Origin: Candidatus Aramenus sp. CH1
GTDB lineage: Archaea > Thermoproteota > Thermoprotei_A > Sulfolobales > Sulfolobaceae
DNA: 64,000 nucleotides
Assembly: GCA_022678445.1 (NCBI GenBank)
Contig: JALBWU010000009.1
Location: 33,618-97,617 of the forward strand
Direction: 5' to 3'
A program made the position numbers and the translations under genes. Position 1 is the first letter of the stretch. The number at the start of each line of letters is the position of its first letter. The notes beneath the pieces were generated by a model. It did no database searches and had not been told where the DNA came from. It worked only from the letters and a program-made list of their open reading frames with translations. Below, in pieces: positions 20,335 through 30,741 of this stretch.

Positions 20335-20884
20335 AGCTGTTATAGAAATCAACTTCAACTTGTACGCCTTTAGGGAATCCGTTTCCAATTACCAAGTGGA
20401 CTATCAAGGTGGATGGATCGTACTTAAGGGAAAGGAGGGAGAATACCTCAGTAGGGAGTTTGATAACTACGCTGTACTAGTGTACCCAGTTAACGCTCCA
20501 GAAGACCTCCTTGAGGCCTTATCCGTTAAAAACGAGAAAATAGATAAGTTCAGGGAGGTTCTATACAAGCCAAGGTATTGGAGGGAGTCGGTAACAATCC
20601 ACTTGGTGAAGGATAAGCTAGTAACGGGGACCGACATAGAGCTGGTTCCGTTCAACGGAGTTGACCTCGTAAACGACATATTGAGGACAGAAGGTGCAGA
20701 ATTCAAGACCATTGACGACAACCTAGCAATCTCGGTTGCAGTGGAAAGGCCGTTGACTGCCCAGAATTTAGGGAAGGCGCTATACAAGTTGTCGGTCTGC
20801 CTATCGTTATATTTCAGGATCAAAGAGGCACAAGAGGACATCGCACTAAAGATAGCACAAGAAGCGCTCTCAGAACTTCAGTGA
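20306..20884 (+). CDS. Hypothetical protein, 5' end shared with an sRNA
   Basis: 192 residues, soluble alpha/beta, acidic; family not recognised. The first ten codons are also the D', C' and D boxes of sRNA 2, so the true start may be further downstream (no good ATG is seen; a TTG near codon 18 is possible) or the first codons may do double duty. The 3' end overlaps the convergent membrane-protein gene by 7 bp. Confidence 0.6.
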   Translation: MSYDERTTSEAVIEINFNLYAFRESVSNYQVDYQGGWIVLKGKEGEYLSREFDNYAVLVYPVNAPEDLLEALSVKNEKIDKFREVLYKPRYWRESVTIHLVKDKLVTGTDIELVPFNGVDLVNDILRTEGAEFKTIDDNLAISVAVERPLTAQNLGKALYKLSVCLSLYFRIKEAQEDIALKIAQEALSELQ

Positions 20885-21312
20885 GATCTTAGCTCCACGT
20901 AAACGGCAATAACTATGGACGAGAATATTAAAATTGCCCCTAGGAGTATTGCCCCAAACACAGCGTATAGTGAGTCGTTGAGCTTGTATATGCCAACTAC
21001 CGTACCGTTGTTAGATGGCTGCACATCTAGGGAAACAACAGTACTTGTCGGCACTACGATAAAGTTTTGGCCAACGGTGTAGACATCACCGCCCTCTACG
21101 TTCAAGTCTGCTGGAGATTGAACCTCTAACGCTATCGAGTGGGAAACAGTTAGTTCTGTGTTGAGGTGATGGTTAGGAGATAGAGTTATTTTGTAGTTGT
21201 TGTTTCCCAACGCAATGTCCCCAACAATTACGCTAGCTAATAGTACTATTATCCCTGCGACGAAGAGGTTCTTGCTTATCTTCATCATCTTTCGCTTCTC
21301 CATATTACTCAT
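20878..21312 (-). CDS. Membrane-anchored hypothetical protein, two TM helices
   Basis: 144 residues. An N-terminal helix (LFVAGIIVLLASVIVGDIAL, about 12-31) and a C-terminal helix (LYAVFGAILLGAILIFSSIVIAVYV) bracket a beta-rich, probably external domain of about 80 residues with the sequon NNGT. The family is unknown. An AT-rich TATA-like element lies about 25 bp upstream of the ATG. Confidence 0.65.
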   Translation of the reverse strand: MSNMEKRKMMKISKNLFVAGIIVLLASVIVGDIALGNNNYKITLSPNHHLNTELTVSHSIALEVQSPADLNVEGGDVYTVGQNFIVVPTSTVVSLDVQPSNNGTVVGIYKLNDSLYAVFGAILLGAILIFSSIVIAVYVELRSH

Positions 21313-21484
21313 CTTTATTGTGTTAGCAAATTTATTTTTCTATAAGTCTTAACGTTAATCAGTCCACTTTCAACTGCTCTCTAAACAACAGAAGTTAACG
21401 TCGGCTAGGATAGAAACCTCTTCATATAGAAAACGTCCACATCCATAAACTTAGCTTATTAATGCCTACACAGATGACACCCAA

Positions 21485-22537
21485 ATGCTATGGCTAGTGA
21501 TGACCACGGGTAAATGCAACTTAGTTTGCGACTATTGTGGAGGCTCTTTTCCTAAGGACGTAGTTCCTTGGAAAATCGGGTACAACATTGAAAAGTTAAA
21601 GAAGTTGATAGAGTTGGATCCAGAAGCTACAGTCATTTTCTACGGTGGCGAACCCCTGAATAACCCCAAGCTCATCATGAACTTTATCGATAGGGTAAGG
21701 GCTAAGAGGATAGGGATCCAGACAAACGGAACCTTGGTAAAGCTTTTGCCACAAAAATATTGGAAGAAGATCAACGTAGCCCTTATGTCAATTGACGGGA
21801 GGCCAGAAATAACCGACAAGCATAGGGGTAAAAACATCTATAAAGTTGTCACAGAGAACACAAGGTTACTGAAGTCCTTGGGCGTTGAGATAATAGCCAG
21901 GATGACAGTTACGGAGGACACTGACATTTACGAGGACGTCACACACCTCTTAAGCCTAGGAATATTTGACAAGGTTCACTGGCAACTCAACGTTGTGTGG
22001 ACTGAGAGGTGGAACGTCGAAAAGTGGGCCAAAGAGAGCTATCTACCGGGAATTAAGAAGCTCGTGGAGCTGTTTGTGGACAACGTGCGGAGGGGAAAAG
22101 TTGTCAAGATCATACCGATCTTAGGGGTGATCTCTGCCCATTACTTTGAGGGCTATAGAGGGTCTCCTTGCGGTGCTGGTTACAAGTCTGTGACTGTCAC
22201 CCCTGAAGGGAGAATATTGTCCTGTCCCATCGCAGTCAGGGAAAAATGGGCAGAGCTAGGGACTGTGGATGGGTTTAAGCTCCTCGAGGACCCGCTTCCT
22301 GAAGAGTGTAAGACGTGTGAGTTCAAGAGGTATTGTGGTGGTAGATGTCTATACGCCTCAAAGGAGAAGTACTGGGGGGAAGAAGGGTTCAAGGTGGTAG
22401 ATCAAATTACCAAGGAGTACCTAAGGATAGTGCTCTCCTCCATCCCTGAAATAGACGACGCAATCAAGAAGGGCGCAATTAGGCTGAGCGACCTCAAGTA
22501 CGACCCGACGATGGACTCTACGGAGGTTATACCATAA
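21485..22537 (+). CDS. Radical SAM/SPASM protein, peptide-modifying type
   Basis: 350 residues. The radical SAM cluster site is Cys11/Cys15/Cys18 in [12 protein letters not shown], with the SAM-binding FYGGEPL motif at about 57. A C-terminal SPASM-like domain carries further Cys (SPCGAGY, LSCPIA, CKTC, YCGGRC) for auxiliary Fe-S clusters. It resembles the AF1577 family of putative peptide-modifying enzymes. No precursor peptide is obvious next to it. A TATA-like gcttattaat at 21453-21462 gives a leaderless start at the ATG. Confidence 0.85.
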   Translation: MLWLVMTTGKCNLVCDYCGGSFPKDVVPWKIGYNIEKLKKLIELDPEATVIFYGGEPLNNPKLIMNFIDRVRAKRIGIQTNGTLVKLLPQKYWKKINVALMSIDGRPEITDKHRGKNIYKVVTENTRLLKSLGVEIIARMTVTEDTDIYEDVTHLLSLGIFDKVHWQLNVVWTERWNVEKWAKESYLPGIKKLVELFVDNVRRGKVVKIIPILGVISAHYFEGYRGSPCGAGYKSVTVTPEGRILSCPIAVREKWAELGTVDGFKLLEDPLPEECKTCEFKRYCGGRCLYASKEKYWGEEGFKVVDQITKEYLRIVLSSIPEIDDAIKKGAIRLSDLKYDPTMDSTEVIP

Positions 22538-22550
22538 GGGAACATGAGAA

Positions 22551-22559
22551 GATATAATT
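22551..22559 (+). promoter_or_regulatory. TATA box of leuS
   Basis: gatataatt is centred about 25 bp before the GTG at 22580, which supports that start codon and a leaderless leuS transcript. Confidence 0.6.
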
Positions 22560-22579
22560 CCCTCGAGTAAGTTTATATT

Positions 22580-25372
22580 GTGACTGAGACTTTCTTTAAC
22601 TCAATTGCTGAAAAGTGGATAAAAGAGTTCGAGAACGCCTTTGAGGCCAACGTAGATAGCAGACAGAAGTTCCTCGTTACTGTGGCCTTCCCTTATACGA
22701 ATAGCCCTTTTCACATAGGCCATGGAAGGACTTACGTAACTGCTGACATATACGCTAGGTATATGAGGATGAAGGGGTACAACGTCTTATTCCCGTTGGG
22801 GTTCCAGTTTACCGGTACTCCTATCCTTTCCATTTCTGAGGCGCTGAAGAGAGGAGATAAGGACATAGTCAAGGAATTCATGGAGGTCTACAGGATCCCC
22901 CAAGAGAAGCTTAAAGAGCTTGAGGACCCTTTGAAGCTGGCGGAATACTTCAGGGAGGACATGAAGAAGACGGCTAAGAGGTTTGGGTTAAGCATAGATT
23001 GGAGGAGGGAGTTCACCACCGTAGATAGGGGTTTTGAGAAGTTCGTCCAATGGCAGTTAAAGACGCTCAGGAATAAGGGATACCTTGTAACTTCCACAGA
23101 GGCCGTAGGTTATTGCCCCAACGACGGTTTCCCAGTGGGCATGCACGACACTAGGGGCGACGTTGAGCCAGAGATAGTGAGCGAAGACGTAATACTCTTC
23201 GAGGACGGAGAACTAGTGTTCCCAGTTGTGACCTCGCGCCCTGAAACCGTCTTTGGCGCGACTGCCATCATGATCAACCCTGAAAGCAAGTACGTTGTCG
23301 CCATAAAGGGCAACCTGAAGTGGGTAGTGTCTAAGGAAGCGTACGATAAGCTCAAGTACCAAGTACCCTTCGGAGGGGTAAAAGAGATCGACAAGGCCAA
23401 ACTGCTATCCGCAAGCCCTATGAACCCAGTGACAAGAGAAAGGTTAAAGGTAATTGAGAGCAAGTACGTAGAGCCAAAGGTAGGTACTGGCGTTGTAATG
23501 GCTGTTCCAGCTCACGAGCCCCTCCACTTTTTGAGGTACTTAGAGGAAGGAGAAGAGGTAAGGCCCAGGACGGTCATAATCTCAAGCGAGTACGAGGGAA
23601 TCCCAGCGGAGGAAGTGGTCTCCCTAGCTGGTACTAGGAACCCGAGCGAGTTAAAGGATTACATAGAGACGTTGTATAGGACAGAGTACTACAAGGGCGT
23701 TATGGCGTCAGACCTCGAGGATCACGTGCCCGACTATCTTAAGCAGTTCGTAAAGGAGGAGATCTCTGGAAGGCCCGTTAAGGACGCTAGAGATAAGGTT
23801 ATCGAGCTCTTAAAGAAGATCAACGCGCACGACACCGTCTACGAGATCTCCAACGCCCCAGTTTACTGTAGGTGTGGGGCGGAAATAGTGGTCAAGGTTA
23901 TACCTAACCAGCTCTTCATAAATTACGAGGATCCAGCGTGGAAGTCCATTGCTCTGAAGTCCCTTGATAAGATAAGGTTCGTGCCTAAGGACGTGAGGAG
24001 CGACTTTGAAAAGGTAATTTTTTCCATGGGGAAAAGGGCATGCTCGAGGTCTAGAGGGCTAGGGGCTAGGATCCCCTGGGACGAGAGCCAAATAGTGGAC
24101 AGTTTAAGCGACTCCACAATTTACACAGCCTTCTACACAATTTCTCACCTGTTACCCAAGGATAGCGAGAGGCTCGACGACGACTTTTGGAACTACGTGG
24201 TTCTAGGCGAGGGGGACAAAAGCTTTGTAGCCAAAAAGACTGGGATAAGCGAGGAACTGCTTACAAAGATGAGAGAGGAGTTCGAGTATTGGTACCCGGT
24301 AGATTCTAGGCACAGTGGAAGGGACCTCGTTAGAAACCACTTACCCTATTACATTTACAACCACGTGGCAATATTTGGCGAGAAGTATCTCCCTAGGCTT
24401 ATCGTGGTCAACGGCTTTGTAAGGGTGGGAGGCAAAAAGATGAGCAAGAGCTTCGGCAACGTCTATCCCTTGGAGAAGGCCATGGACGAGTACGGCCCAG
24501 ATCCAGTTAGATTAGCATTAGCGACAAGCTCGGAAATTTCCGAGGACGTTGATTTCAGGCAAGACGTCCTAAATTCGATTTACCTCCAGTTAAAGAAGAT
24601 ATACGATGTGGTGTCCCGCGTGGGTTCGATAAGCACGGACAGCGCGATGAGAAAGGAGGACTTGTGGTTCTCGTCCATTGTGAGTTTCAAGATAAGGGAG
24701 GCAAACAGACTAATGGATAACTTGGAATTCAGAAAGGCCTATAATATTGTCCTTTACGAGCTCTACGACCTCTTCAGGGATTACATAGAGATTAGGGAAA
24801 GGCCAAACAAGGATGTCGTGACCAAGTTCGTGGACGCGTGGATAAAACTACTGTCTCCTGGTGCACCTTTCACCGCTGAGGAGCTCTGGCACCAATATCA
24901 CTCCTCTCTAGTCGCCAAGGAGAACTTCCCGTCAGGGGACGAGTTCACAGTGGACACCTATGCTCTACTGCAGTTCGAGTACGTAAGGTTCGTGATAAGC
25001 TACGTAAAGCAACTTGAAGAGGAGGTGAACAAGAAACCAGAGAGAATAGTCATTTACGTGGCTAAGCCAGAACAGCTTGAAGATTTTAGGACTGTGCTCA
25101 ACGCGATAAGATCCCACAAGGAACTACCGGAGTCAGAGTACTTCCTCAGAATCCGTAACAACTTGTCAAAGATCCCCACGCTCATTAAGGAGTTAGCTCT
25201 GACCACCGACCTCGACGAGTTTGAAGCCATAGCCGAGAACACAATGTTCATGTTAAACCAGCTCGACGTGGACGAGATAAGGGTATACTACTACGACGAC
25301 CCGAACGCCCCTGACATAAAGGGGAAGAAGAGTTACGCCCTACCTCTCCTGCCCTCAATAGTGCTCCTTTAG
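22580..25372 (+). CDS. leuS: Leucyl-tRNA synthetase, archaeal type
   Basis: Charges tRNA-Leu. 930 residues with an archaeal/eukaryal layout: HIGH signature at 45-48 (PFHIGHGRTYVTADIY), CP1 editing domain inserted within the catalytic core (VTSRPETVFGATA), KMSKS at about 620 (GGKKMSKSFGNV), and a long C-terminal tRNA-binding part. The start is a GTG with a TATA box 25 bp upstream. Some Sulfolobales have two LeuRS genes; both class I motifs are intact here, so this copy should aminoacylate. Confidence 0.95.
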   Translation: MTETFFNSIAEKWIKEFENAFEANVDSRQKFLVTVAFPYTNSPFHIGHGRTYVTADIYARYMRMKGYNVLFPLGFQFTGTPILSISEALKRGDKDIVKEFMEVYRIPQEKLKELEDPLKLAEYFREDMKKTAKRFGLSIDWRREFTTVDRGFEKFVQWQLKTLRNKGYLVTSTEAVGYCPNDGFPVGMHDTRGDVEPEIVSEDVILFEDGELVFPVVTSRPETVFGATAIMINPESKYVVAIKGNLKWVVSKEAYDKLKYQVPFGGVKEIDKAKLLSASPMNPVTRERLKVIESKYVEPKVGTGVVMAVPAHEPLHFLRYLEEGEEVRPRTVIISSEYEGIPAEEVVSLAGTRNPSELKDYIETLYRTEYYKGVMASDLEDHVPDYLKQFVKEEISGRPVKDARDKVIELLKKINAHDTVYEISNAPVYCRCGAEIVVKVIPNQLFINYEDPAWKSIALKSLDKIRFVPKDVRSDFEKVIFSMGKRACSRSRGLGARIPWDESQIVDSLSDSTIYTAFYTISHLLPKDSERLDDDFWNYVVLGEGDKSFVAKKTGISEELLTKMREEFEYWYPVDSRHSGRDLVRNHLPYYIYNHVAIFGEKYLPRLIVVNGFVRVGGKKMSKSFGNVYPLEKAMDEYGPDPVRLALATSSEISEDVDFRQDVLNSIYLQLKKIYDVVSRVGSISTDSAMRKEDLWFSSIVSFKIREANRLMDNLEFRKAYNIVLYELYDLFRDYIEIRERPNKDVVTKFVDAWIKLLSPGAPFTAEELWHQYHSSLVAKENFPSGDEFTVDTYALLQFEYVRFVISYVKQLEEEVNKKPERIVIYVAKPEQLEDFRTVLNAIRSHKELPESEYFLRIRNNLSKIPTLIKELALTTDLDEFEAIAENTMFMLNQLDVDEIRVYYYDDPNAPDIKGKKSYALPLLPSIVLL

Positions 25373-25381
25373 GGGAGTTAC

Positions 25382-26080
25382 TTGAAGGTTCTAAACTCCA
25401 GATACCTCTACAACGACATAAGGTCGATGATCAATAACGCCACTTCCGAGATCCTAATAGTGACTGACGAACTGTCCCACGGCTTCGCAGAAGAACTTGA
25501 AAGAAAGGCGATCAGTGGGGTTAAAATGAAGGTCATGAGCTCCGACACGGAATGGGTAAGGTGGCTGGAAAATAGATTCAAGTCTTACGGGTTAGATGAA
25601 GAGAAAAGGCTTGAAGAGGACGTAAAGGAAATTTCCAGCGCACTCACGTTATATAAAAGGATCCCTTTTCTAGTGTTAACTGCTTTTTTGGCGCTAATCG
25701 TTGTGGAACTAGTCCGTGTTCTTGAACTAGATTTACTTCTGGAGGCTACTTTAGTCACAGGAGTTGTAGCCACAGCCTTTTCCTCTGTTTACTTCAGAAG
25801 GAAAAGCAAGGAGTTAGAGTACGAGATCTCGTTAAAGCAACAGGAACTTGAGAACGTAAGGGCTAAAATAGAGGATTCTAGGAAGAGGCTTTCCAAGTAC
25901 CTTAGTGTGGTCGAACTGTCTACCAAGGTAAATTTCTCTCTGATTATGGCAGACGACAAGGTCATAGTCACTTCCATGTCCCTAAAATACGACGAAAAGG
26001 AGAGTAAAAATCTAGATTTCGTCGAGGAGGTCTCAGGAGATTTCGTAAAAAGTTTAGTTGAGAAGTTAGCCCCTGGCTAA
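25382..26080 (+). CDS. PLD-like domain protein with central membrane hairpin
   Basis: 232 residues from a TTG start, 9 bp after leuS. The N-terminal third ([29 protein letters not shown]) and the last third ([17 protein letters not shown]) resemble the two parts of a phospholipase D-like half domain, but no HxKxxxxD catalytic motif remains. Between them lie two hydrophobic helices (about 95-113 and 118-136) and a coiled coil ([24 protein letters not shown]). A TrmB- or PLD-like sensor at the membrane is a guess. It is probably co-transcribed with leuS. The 3' end overlaps the aminopeptidase gene by 15 bp. Confidence 0.65.
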   Translation: MKVLNSRYLYNDIRSMINNATSEILIVTDELSHGFAEELERKAISGVKMKVMSSDTEWVRWLENRFKSYGLDEEKRLEEDVKEISSALTLYKRIPFLVLTAFLALIVVELVRVLELDLLLEATLVTGVVATAFSSVYFRRKSKELEYEISLKQQELENVRAKIEDSRKRLSKYLSVVELSTKVNFSLIMADDKVIVTSMSLKYDEKESKNLDFVEEVSGDFVKSLVEKLAPG

Positions 26081-28405
26081 CCTAGAGTAAGCCTTCAACA
26101 GCTCTAAGCCTTGCAATATGCCTTTTTCAGCCTCTGGTAGCTTATTCTCTTTGAAGAACTTCTCCACTTCCTCTTCCCTGCCTACGCCTATTATGGGTAT
26201 TATAGTAGATAGCGTCCTACCCAAGATCCCAGTACCTTGGTATATCCTCCTAACGAACTGCAAGTTGGTCTTCAGCCATATCCACACTGAGTCCCTCACT
26301 TCTGGGTAAGTAATGGAGTAGCGTATTGCCGTAAGTACGTCCTGCTTCTTTATCTCGTTTGTCAACGCTAGGCTTAACGCGTTAAGTATAAGGTAGTTCT
26401 TTTTGAACGACAGCAAGCCCTTGAGATAAGTCAACTTATCCTCGTCGAATTTGGACTGCCGATACTTCGATAGTAGGACGTCAAAACCTCTATCTTCGTT
26501 TACTACAGCATATGCCTCAACTACTGCATCCCTTAAGTTAGGATCTACGTTTTCAAGGTTGCTGAAATCGCGCGACAGCTTGCTTGCATAATCCTCGTCC
26601 ATCCTAACGAGGTTCTCCGAAAGGACGCCGTAAGTCATCTTATTTAATGGATCCTCAGAGCCCGCGAAGTTGCCTACGACGCTCCGGTGGAACTCAAGGG
26701 CAAGTTTTCCAAACTTGCTCGGGTTTATCGTAAACAACGTGAACAACTGAGCAGCTATTTCCGTTGCCGGCAGATAGTTCCTCTCTTCCATCTCCCTCTC
26801 AACAATCTTAGCGTAACTTGTGTAGTCTATCATTCCAGCCAACAGGAAGTTGAAGTAATCATCTACCATCCCAAACCTCTCCATGTGGTTCGGATTGGAG
26901 TTCCAGAAGACCTCAAGGTCGCTGTAGTATACCCTATAGAAGCCCGTCCTGTCTAAGTTGAGCTTCAGCGACCTGACTTCCTCCCCTGCGTCAATTACCA
27001 TTTCTCCCTTGTCGAACAGGGTAGATACCACCTTTCCGTTAACGTGAATGGTCAAGGGCACTGGGTAAACTCTGTCCTCAAGCCCAGAGATGGTAAACCT
27101 CTTTTGCGTCATGCGGATTTTCTTGCCCACCACTTCTACCTTAACTACTGGGTAACCCTCAGTAGTCAACCACGCGGGCATTATGCTGGAGACGGGCTTC
27201 CCTGAGGCTTTCTCTAGGCTGTTCCAAAGATCTCTGCCTTCAGCGTTAGAGAACTTGAACTCTTCAAGGTATTTGGCTATCCCCTGCCGGAAGTCCTCCT
27301 TTCCTATGTACGCTTCTATCATCCTCAATATACTAGCCCCCTTGCCGTAGCTGATGTCGTCAAATATCTGTTCTATTTCGGACACCGACTTCACTTCTAC
27401 CTCAATTGGATGCGTAATGCGTAAGGAGTCCTTTAGCATAGCCCCAGACGTCTCGTCTGAGATAAATTGGCCCCAGAAGTCCCACTGTGGAAACACCGAG
27501 TCCACGGCCTTGTAGCTCATAAACGTAGCGAAGCTCTCGTTAAGCCATAGGTCGTTCCACCACTTCATTGTGACGAGGTCTCCAAACCACTGGTGCGCTA
27601 GCTCGTGGGCTATGACCTCTGCCACCCTTCTGATCTGCCTAAAGGAGGACTTCTCATCAGCCAATAGAGCAGTCTCTCTGAACGTTATGGCACCCCAGTT
27701 CTCCATGGCGCCGAAGGCGAATTCGGGAACGGCTATTAGGTGAACTTTGGGCAACACGTACTTTATCCCGAAGTAGCCTTCGTAAAACTTGATGAACTTC
27801 ACCGCTAGGTCTGCTGGCATTTTAGCTTTTGATATCTTTCCTGGAACTGTGGCAACTATTACCTTTGGAGTGGAATCAACAGCGTACTCCTCGAACTTTC
27901 CTATTCCCAGGTAGAGAAGGTAGGTTGACATCTTAGGCGTCTTGGCGAACTCTACTACCTTCTTGTTTCCTTCTTCCCTTACGCTTTCGATAGGCATGTT
28001 TGAAATAACGTCTAGGTCCTTTGCGACCTTCACCGCTAGTTTGAACTCGGCCTTATACGCTGGATAGTCCACGCATGGAATGAACTTCCTGGCATGAGAC
28101 GACTCGAACTGCGTGGTAATCAGATAAGAACTATCGTAGGGAGCCTTGTAGATGCCAACTAGATCGTCCTTTACTCTACCCTCAAACTCCACCTCTAAGG
28201 TTCCGGAAAACTTCCCCGTTTTGACTACGAGCTTGTTCTCCTTGACCTCGTATTTTACCTCCTTTCCGTTGACCATCACTGAGGTGACCTTTAGACCCTC
28301 TAGGTCAAGTTCTACAAGGTCTTCAGTCTCAACGCTGATCTTTTCGTGTCCTTTATAATCTAGATCGTCGAAATCTAGAAAAATTTCGTACGACTTAACG
28401 TCCAT
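26066..28405 (-). CDS. M1 family zinc aminopeptidase (tricorn factor F2/F3-like)
   Basis: Removes N-terminal residues from peptides, probably trimming proteasome products in the cytoplasm. 779 residues. The exopeptidase motif GAMEN lies at 232-236 and the zinc site HELAHQWFG at 267-275, with the third ligand Glu290 in WLNESFATF. There is no signal peptide. The length and motifs match the leucyl/tricorn-interacting aminopeptidases of Sulfolobus. The ATG at 28405 has a TATA-like element centred about 26 bp upstream that is shared with the divergent gene. Confidence 0.94.
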   Translation of the reverse strand: MDVKSYEIFLDFDDLDYKGHEKISVETEDLVELDLEGLKVTSVMVNGKEVKYEVKENKLVVKTGKFSGTLEVEFEGRVKDDLVGIYKAPYDSSYLITTQFESSHARKFIPCVDYPAYKAEFKLAVKVAKDLDVISNMPIESVREEGNKKVVEFAKTPKMSTYLLYLGIGKFEEYAVDSTPKVIVATVPGKISKAKMPADLAVKFIKFYEGYFGIKYVLPKVHLIAVPEFAFGAMENWGAITFRETALLADEKSSFRQIRRVAEVIAHELAHQWFGDLVTMKWWNDLWLNESFATFMSYKAVDSVFPQWDFWGQFISDETSGAMLKDSLRITHPIEVEVKSVSEIEQIFDDISYGKGASILRMIEAYIGKEDFRQGIAKYLEEFKFSNAEGRDLWNSLEKASGKPVSSIMPAWLTTEGYPVVKVEVVGKKIRMTQKRFTISGLEDRVYPVPLTIHVNGKVVSTLFDKGEMVIDAGEEVRSLKLNLDRTGFYRVYYSDLEVFWNSNPNHMERFGMVDDYFNFLLAGMIDYTSYAKIVEREMEERNYLPATEIAAQLFTLFTINPSKFGKLALEFHRSVVGNFAGSEDPLNKMTYGVLSENLVRMDEDYASKLSRDFSNLENVDPNLRDAVVEAYAVVNEDRGFDVLLSKYRQSKFDEDKLTYLKGLLSFKKNYLILNALSLALTNEIKKQDVLTAIRYSITYPEVRDSVWIWLKTNLQFVRRIYQGTGILGRTLSTIIPIIGVGREEEVEKFFKENKLPEAEKGILQGLELLKAYSRLARG

Positions 28406-28420
28406 GAAGTTTAAACTGAA

Positions 28421-28436
28421 ACTTAATTTAAAAATC
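28421..28436. promoter_or_regulatory. Shared bidirectional TATA element
   Basis: The 52-bp space between the starts at 28405 (minus) and 28458 (plus) contains a single AT-rich core, aacttaatttaaaaat. Its centre is 25-28 bp from both start codons, so one TATA-like core seems to serve two leaderless transcripts in opposite directions. Confidence 0.55.
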
Positions 28437-28457
28437 TACTTTCTCCTTCTATCAAGT

Positions 28458-29312
28458 ATGGAAATAACGGTCTATTACAAGGGAAACCAGATCGAAATAA
28501 AGGACAAGATCGTAACCCTTATGGGAGGTACTGCTAGGTACGAGATAGGAAGGGCGGTATATTACGTGCTAAAGGCGCTTTATTCCATTCCAAGACTGTA
28601 TGGCAGTCCTCCTAAAGGCGATGTCATAGACTCCTGGAAGAACTCCTTTGAAAGGGAGATGTCTAGGCTTATTACTTCGGAGATAGAGGTGGAGAAAATA
28701 GTGTTTCCTGAAGCTACAATAAGAGTTGAATTTAAGAAACTCGCTGTGAACGTGGCCCTAAACCAGAGGCAGTTCTCAGTTAACGTTGAGCTGAAGGAGA
28801 GACTCAACGCGGAAAACTCCCTCGCCGGTCTGATCAAGGTGGACTCCTTTTACTTCGATTCGATTGAGAAGGTAAGGCCATTTGTCGTCCTCGGCAATAG
28901 GTCAGGGCTAATCGCTGCGTTCAATAGGTTTCTGATCTTGAGGAACGAAGGAGCACCAGGGATACCTAAGACTTTGGGGGTTATCTCTGAGTTCGTAAAC
29001 TCTATAGTGTTAATGGAAGGAAGCGTTTACGACTTCTACGGGAGGAAGATAACTACTAGTCCAGAGGGTCTAGTACTCGACGGGAGTCTCCTATACAACG
29101 CTGACCCAGAGACTCTCAGCCTATTCCCGCTGAAGTTCCTCTTGGAGGGCTCTAAGGGTTTCTTTGTAATAGAAGACCCTGAGGCAAACTTGAGCAAGGA
29201 GAATAAGGAAAAGGTAAAGGAGTTGATCCTAGGTAATCCTTCCACTTTCCTTATATCAACCAACGACGAAGACTTCGCACTAGGCAAGGTGTTTAGGGTA
29301 CCTCAGTCTTGA
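28458..29312 (+). CDS. Degenerate ABC/SMC-type ATPase-like protein
   Basis: 284 residues from the ATG at 28458, chosen from the TATA spacing; the longer frame from 28404 adds a hydrophobic run that is really promoter DNA. The C-terminal part reads FFVIEDPEANLSKENKEKV and then TFLISTNDEDFAL, which matches Walker B (DPE) and the following switch region of ABC-type AAA ATPases. At the expected Walker A site the sequence is TLMGGTARYEIGRA, lacking the GKS/T. It may be a non-hydrolysing structural homologue. The next gene (29293, opposite strand) overlaps its 3' end by 20 bp. Confidence 0.6.
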   Translation: MEITVYYKGNQIEIKDKIVTLMGGTARYEIGRAVYYVLKALYSIPRLYGSPPKGDVIDSWKNSFEREMSRLITSEIEVEKIVFPEATIRVEFKKLAVNVALNQRQFSVNVELKERLNAENSLAGLIKVDSFYFDSIEKVRPFVVLGNRSGLIAAFNRFLILRNEGAPGIPKTLGVISEFVNSIVLMEGSVYDFYGRKITTSPEGLVLDGSLLYNADPETLSLFPLKFLLEGSKGFFVIEDPEANLSKENKEKVKELILGNPSTFLISTNDEDFALGKVFRVPQS

Positions 29313-30666
29313 GGATCCCATAGATGGCGTCTACTAGTACACTCTTCGTGGACTCTATATCCCCCCTAATTCTCACCCTTAGACACTTGTTGCAAGTGAT
29401 ACATAATACCTTAATATAGCTGTCCTCCCTCGATAGCTCAAAGACGTAAGAGAGATCGAGAAGTTTTACCTCTATTGTTTCTTTCCCCCTGGTTGCTCCT
29501 TTTACCACTTTATTACTCACAACTAAACTTGCTGCCTTTTTGAGGTCAATCTCTTTAAGCGCCTCAACGTAGTCTCTTGAAAGCAAGAACGCCTCAAAGG
29601 ACATTCTGAGGCAGAGGTCCTTGTTCCTTTCTACCTCCATACATGCCGTAAAAACGCTACATCTGCCTGATGACTGAGGGAAAAGGAAGTGACCTAAGGA
29701 AAGTTGAGCAGAGGAATAGAGGGTCTCTTCCTTGCACTTCACGTTAAGGTTAACTCGCTTTTTCGCCACGTATAGTTCTCCTAGCTCTCTTCCCCCGGCA
29801 AGCACCTTCCCTCCGATTAGCTTAACCTTAGTAACGTCACGCCTGGGCGTTACGTTAAACTCCTCTTCTAATTTTAGGGAGAAGCCCTTTACGGAGTTGA
29901 GTTGCTCCGTGTCGTATCCCTTAAAGTCCCTCTGACTTAACTTGTAAAAGCCGAGCTCCCCTAGTCTTACCTTCTCCCATTCCTCGTAGAGCTTGGTAGT
30001 GTTGGTCAAGTCCACTAAAACCCCTCCCCATAGCTTGTTCCTCAAGTAAAGGTAAGCCGGCATGGTAGTTATTTCCCTGCTTAATATCACCCTATTGTCC
30101 TTTACTTCCCTTAGATCCGTAACTGCCTTAATCCCGTAGTGCCTAAGCATGTCCCTTTCCTTGGAGTTAGGTGCCACAACGGTGAACCCGCCGAACCTTT
30201 CGTAAATTTCCTTTACCTTCTCCACCCTTTCCTTAAATGCCCTGCTCTGAGGCAAGCGTCTACTCGCGGAGTACCTTATCACCTTAAACGAAGGCAGGTA
30301 CTTTTCCCTTATCAAGTCCTCTGAATAGTAAACCCTAAGTAGTTTGTTTCTGAGGACAAGTGCCCTACTAGGTGCCTCCACGATGCACACCGCGTTCCTC
30401 GGGAGCCTAAAGTGGCTCATCTCAAGCAAGTAGGACAAATCTACCACGTATTTCTTGCTCCCTCCTACAAAATCTCTGGAAACCCTAAGTGAGCCCTTGG
30501 CTGACTCTAGTTCCGGGTCTCTCGTTACTAAAATGAAATCCTCGTCGAGCTCTTTAAACAGGTGATACCAAACGTCAAAGCTCAACCCCGGCAACACGAC
30601 AACTCCTCTGTTAGCCTTTCGTATGATGGAGGAAACTTCCCTCACTATCTTTTTCATTGAGCTCAA
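29293..30666 (-). CDS. Conserved hypothetical protein, 457 residues
   Basis: A long basic soluble protein. The first 130 residues look like a Rossmann-like fold (GVVVLPGLSFDVWYHLFKEL, FILVTRDPE, YVVDLSYLL, AVCIVEAPSRALVLRN), then a Lys/Arg-rich middle and a C-terminal part with a CITCNKCLRV Cys pair. The alternating strand-helix pattern recalls helicase-type ATPases without their motifs. I cannot name a family. It is convergent with the degenerate ATPase gene. Confidence 0.6.
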   Translation of the reverse strand: MSSMKKIVREVSSIIRKANRGVVVLPGLSFDVWYHLFKELDEDFILVTRDPELESAKGSLRVSRDFVGGSKKYVVDLSYLLEMSHFRLPRNAVCIVEAPSRALVLRNKLLRVYYSEDLIREKYLPSFKVIRYSASRRLPQSRAFKERVEKVKEIYERFGGFTVVAPNSKERDMLRHYGIKAVTDLREVKDNRVILSREITTMPAYLYLRNKLWGGVLVDLTNTTKLYEEWEKVRLGELGFYKLSQRDFKGYDTEQLNSVKGFSLKLEEEFNVTPRRDVTKVKLIGGKVLAGGRELGELYVAKKRVNLNVKCKEETLYSSAQLSLGHFLFPQSSGRCSVFTACMEVERNKDLCLRMSFEAFLLSRDYVEALKEIDLKKAASLVVSNKVVKGATRGKETIEVKLLDLSYVFELSREDSYIKVLCITCNKCLRVRIRGDIESTKSVLVDAIYGILKTEVP

Positions 30667-30741
30667 ATTGAGCTAGGAATTATAAAGCTCAGCTAATTAA
30701 CCTTCGCGATTTAACTAAAAAAGTTGTGGAGATATTTTTGA

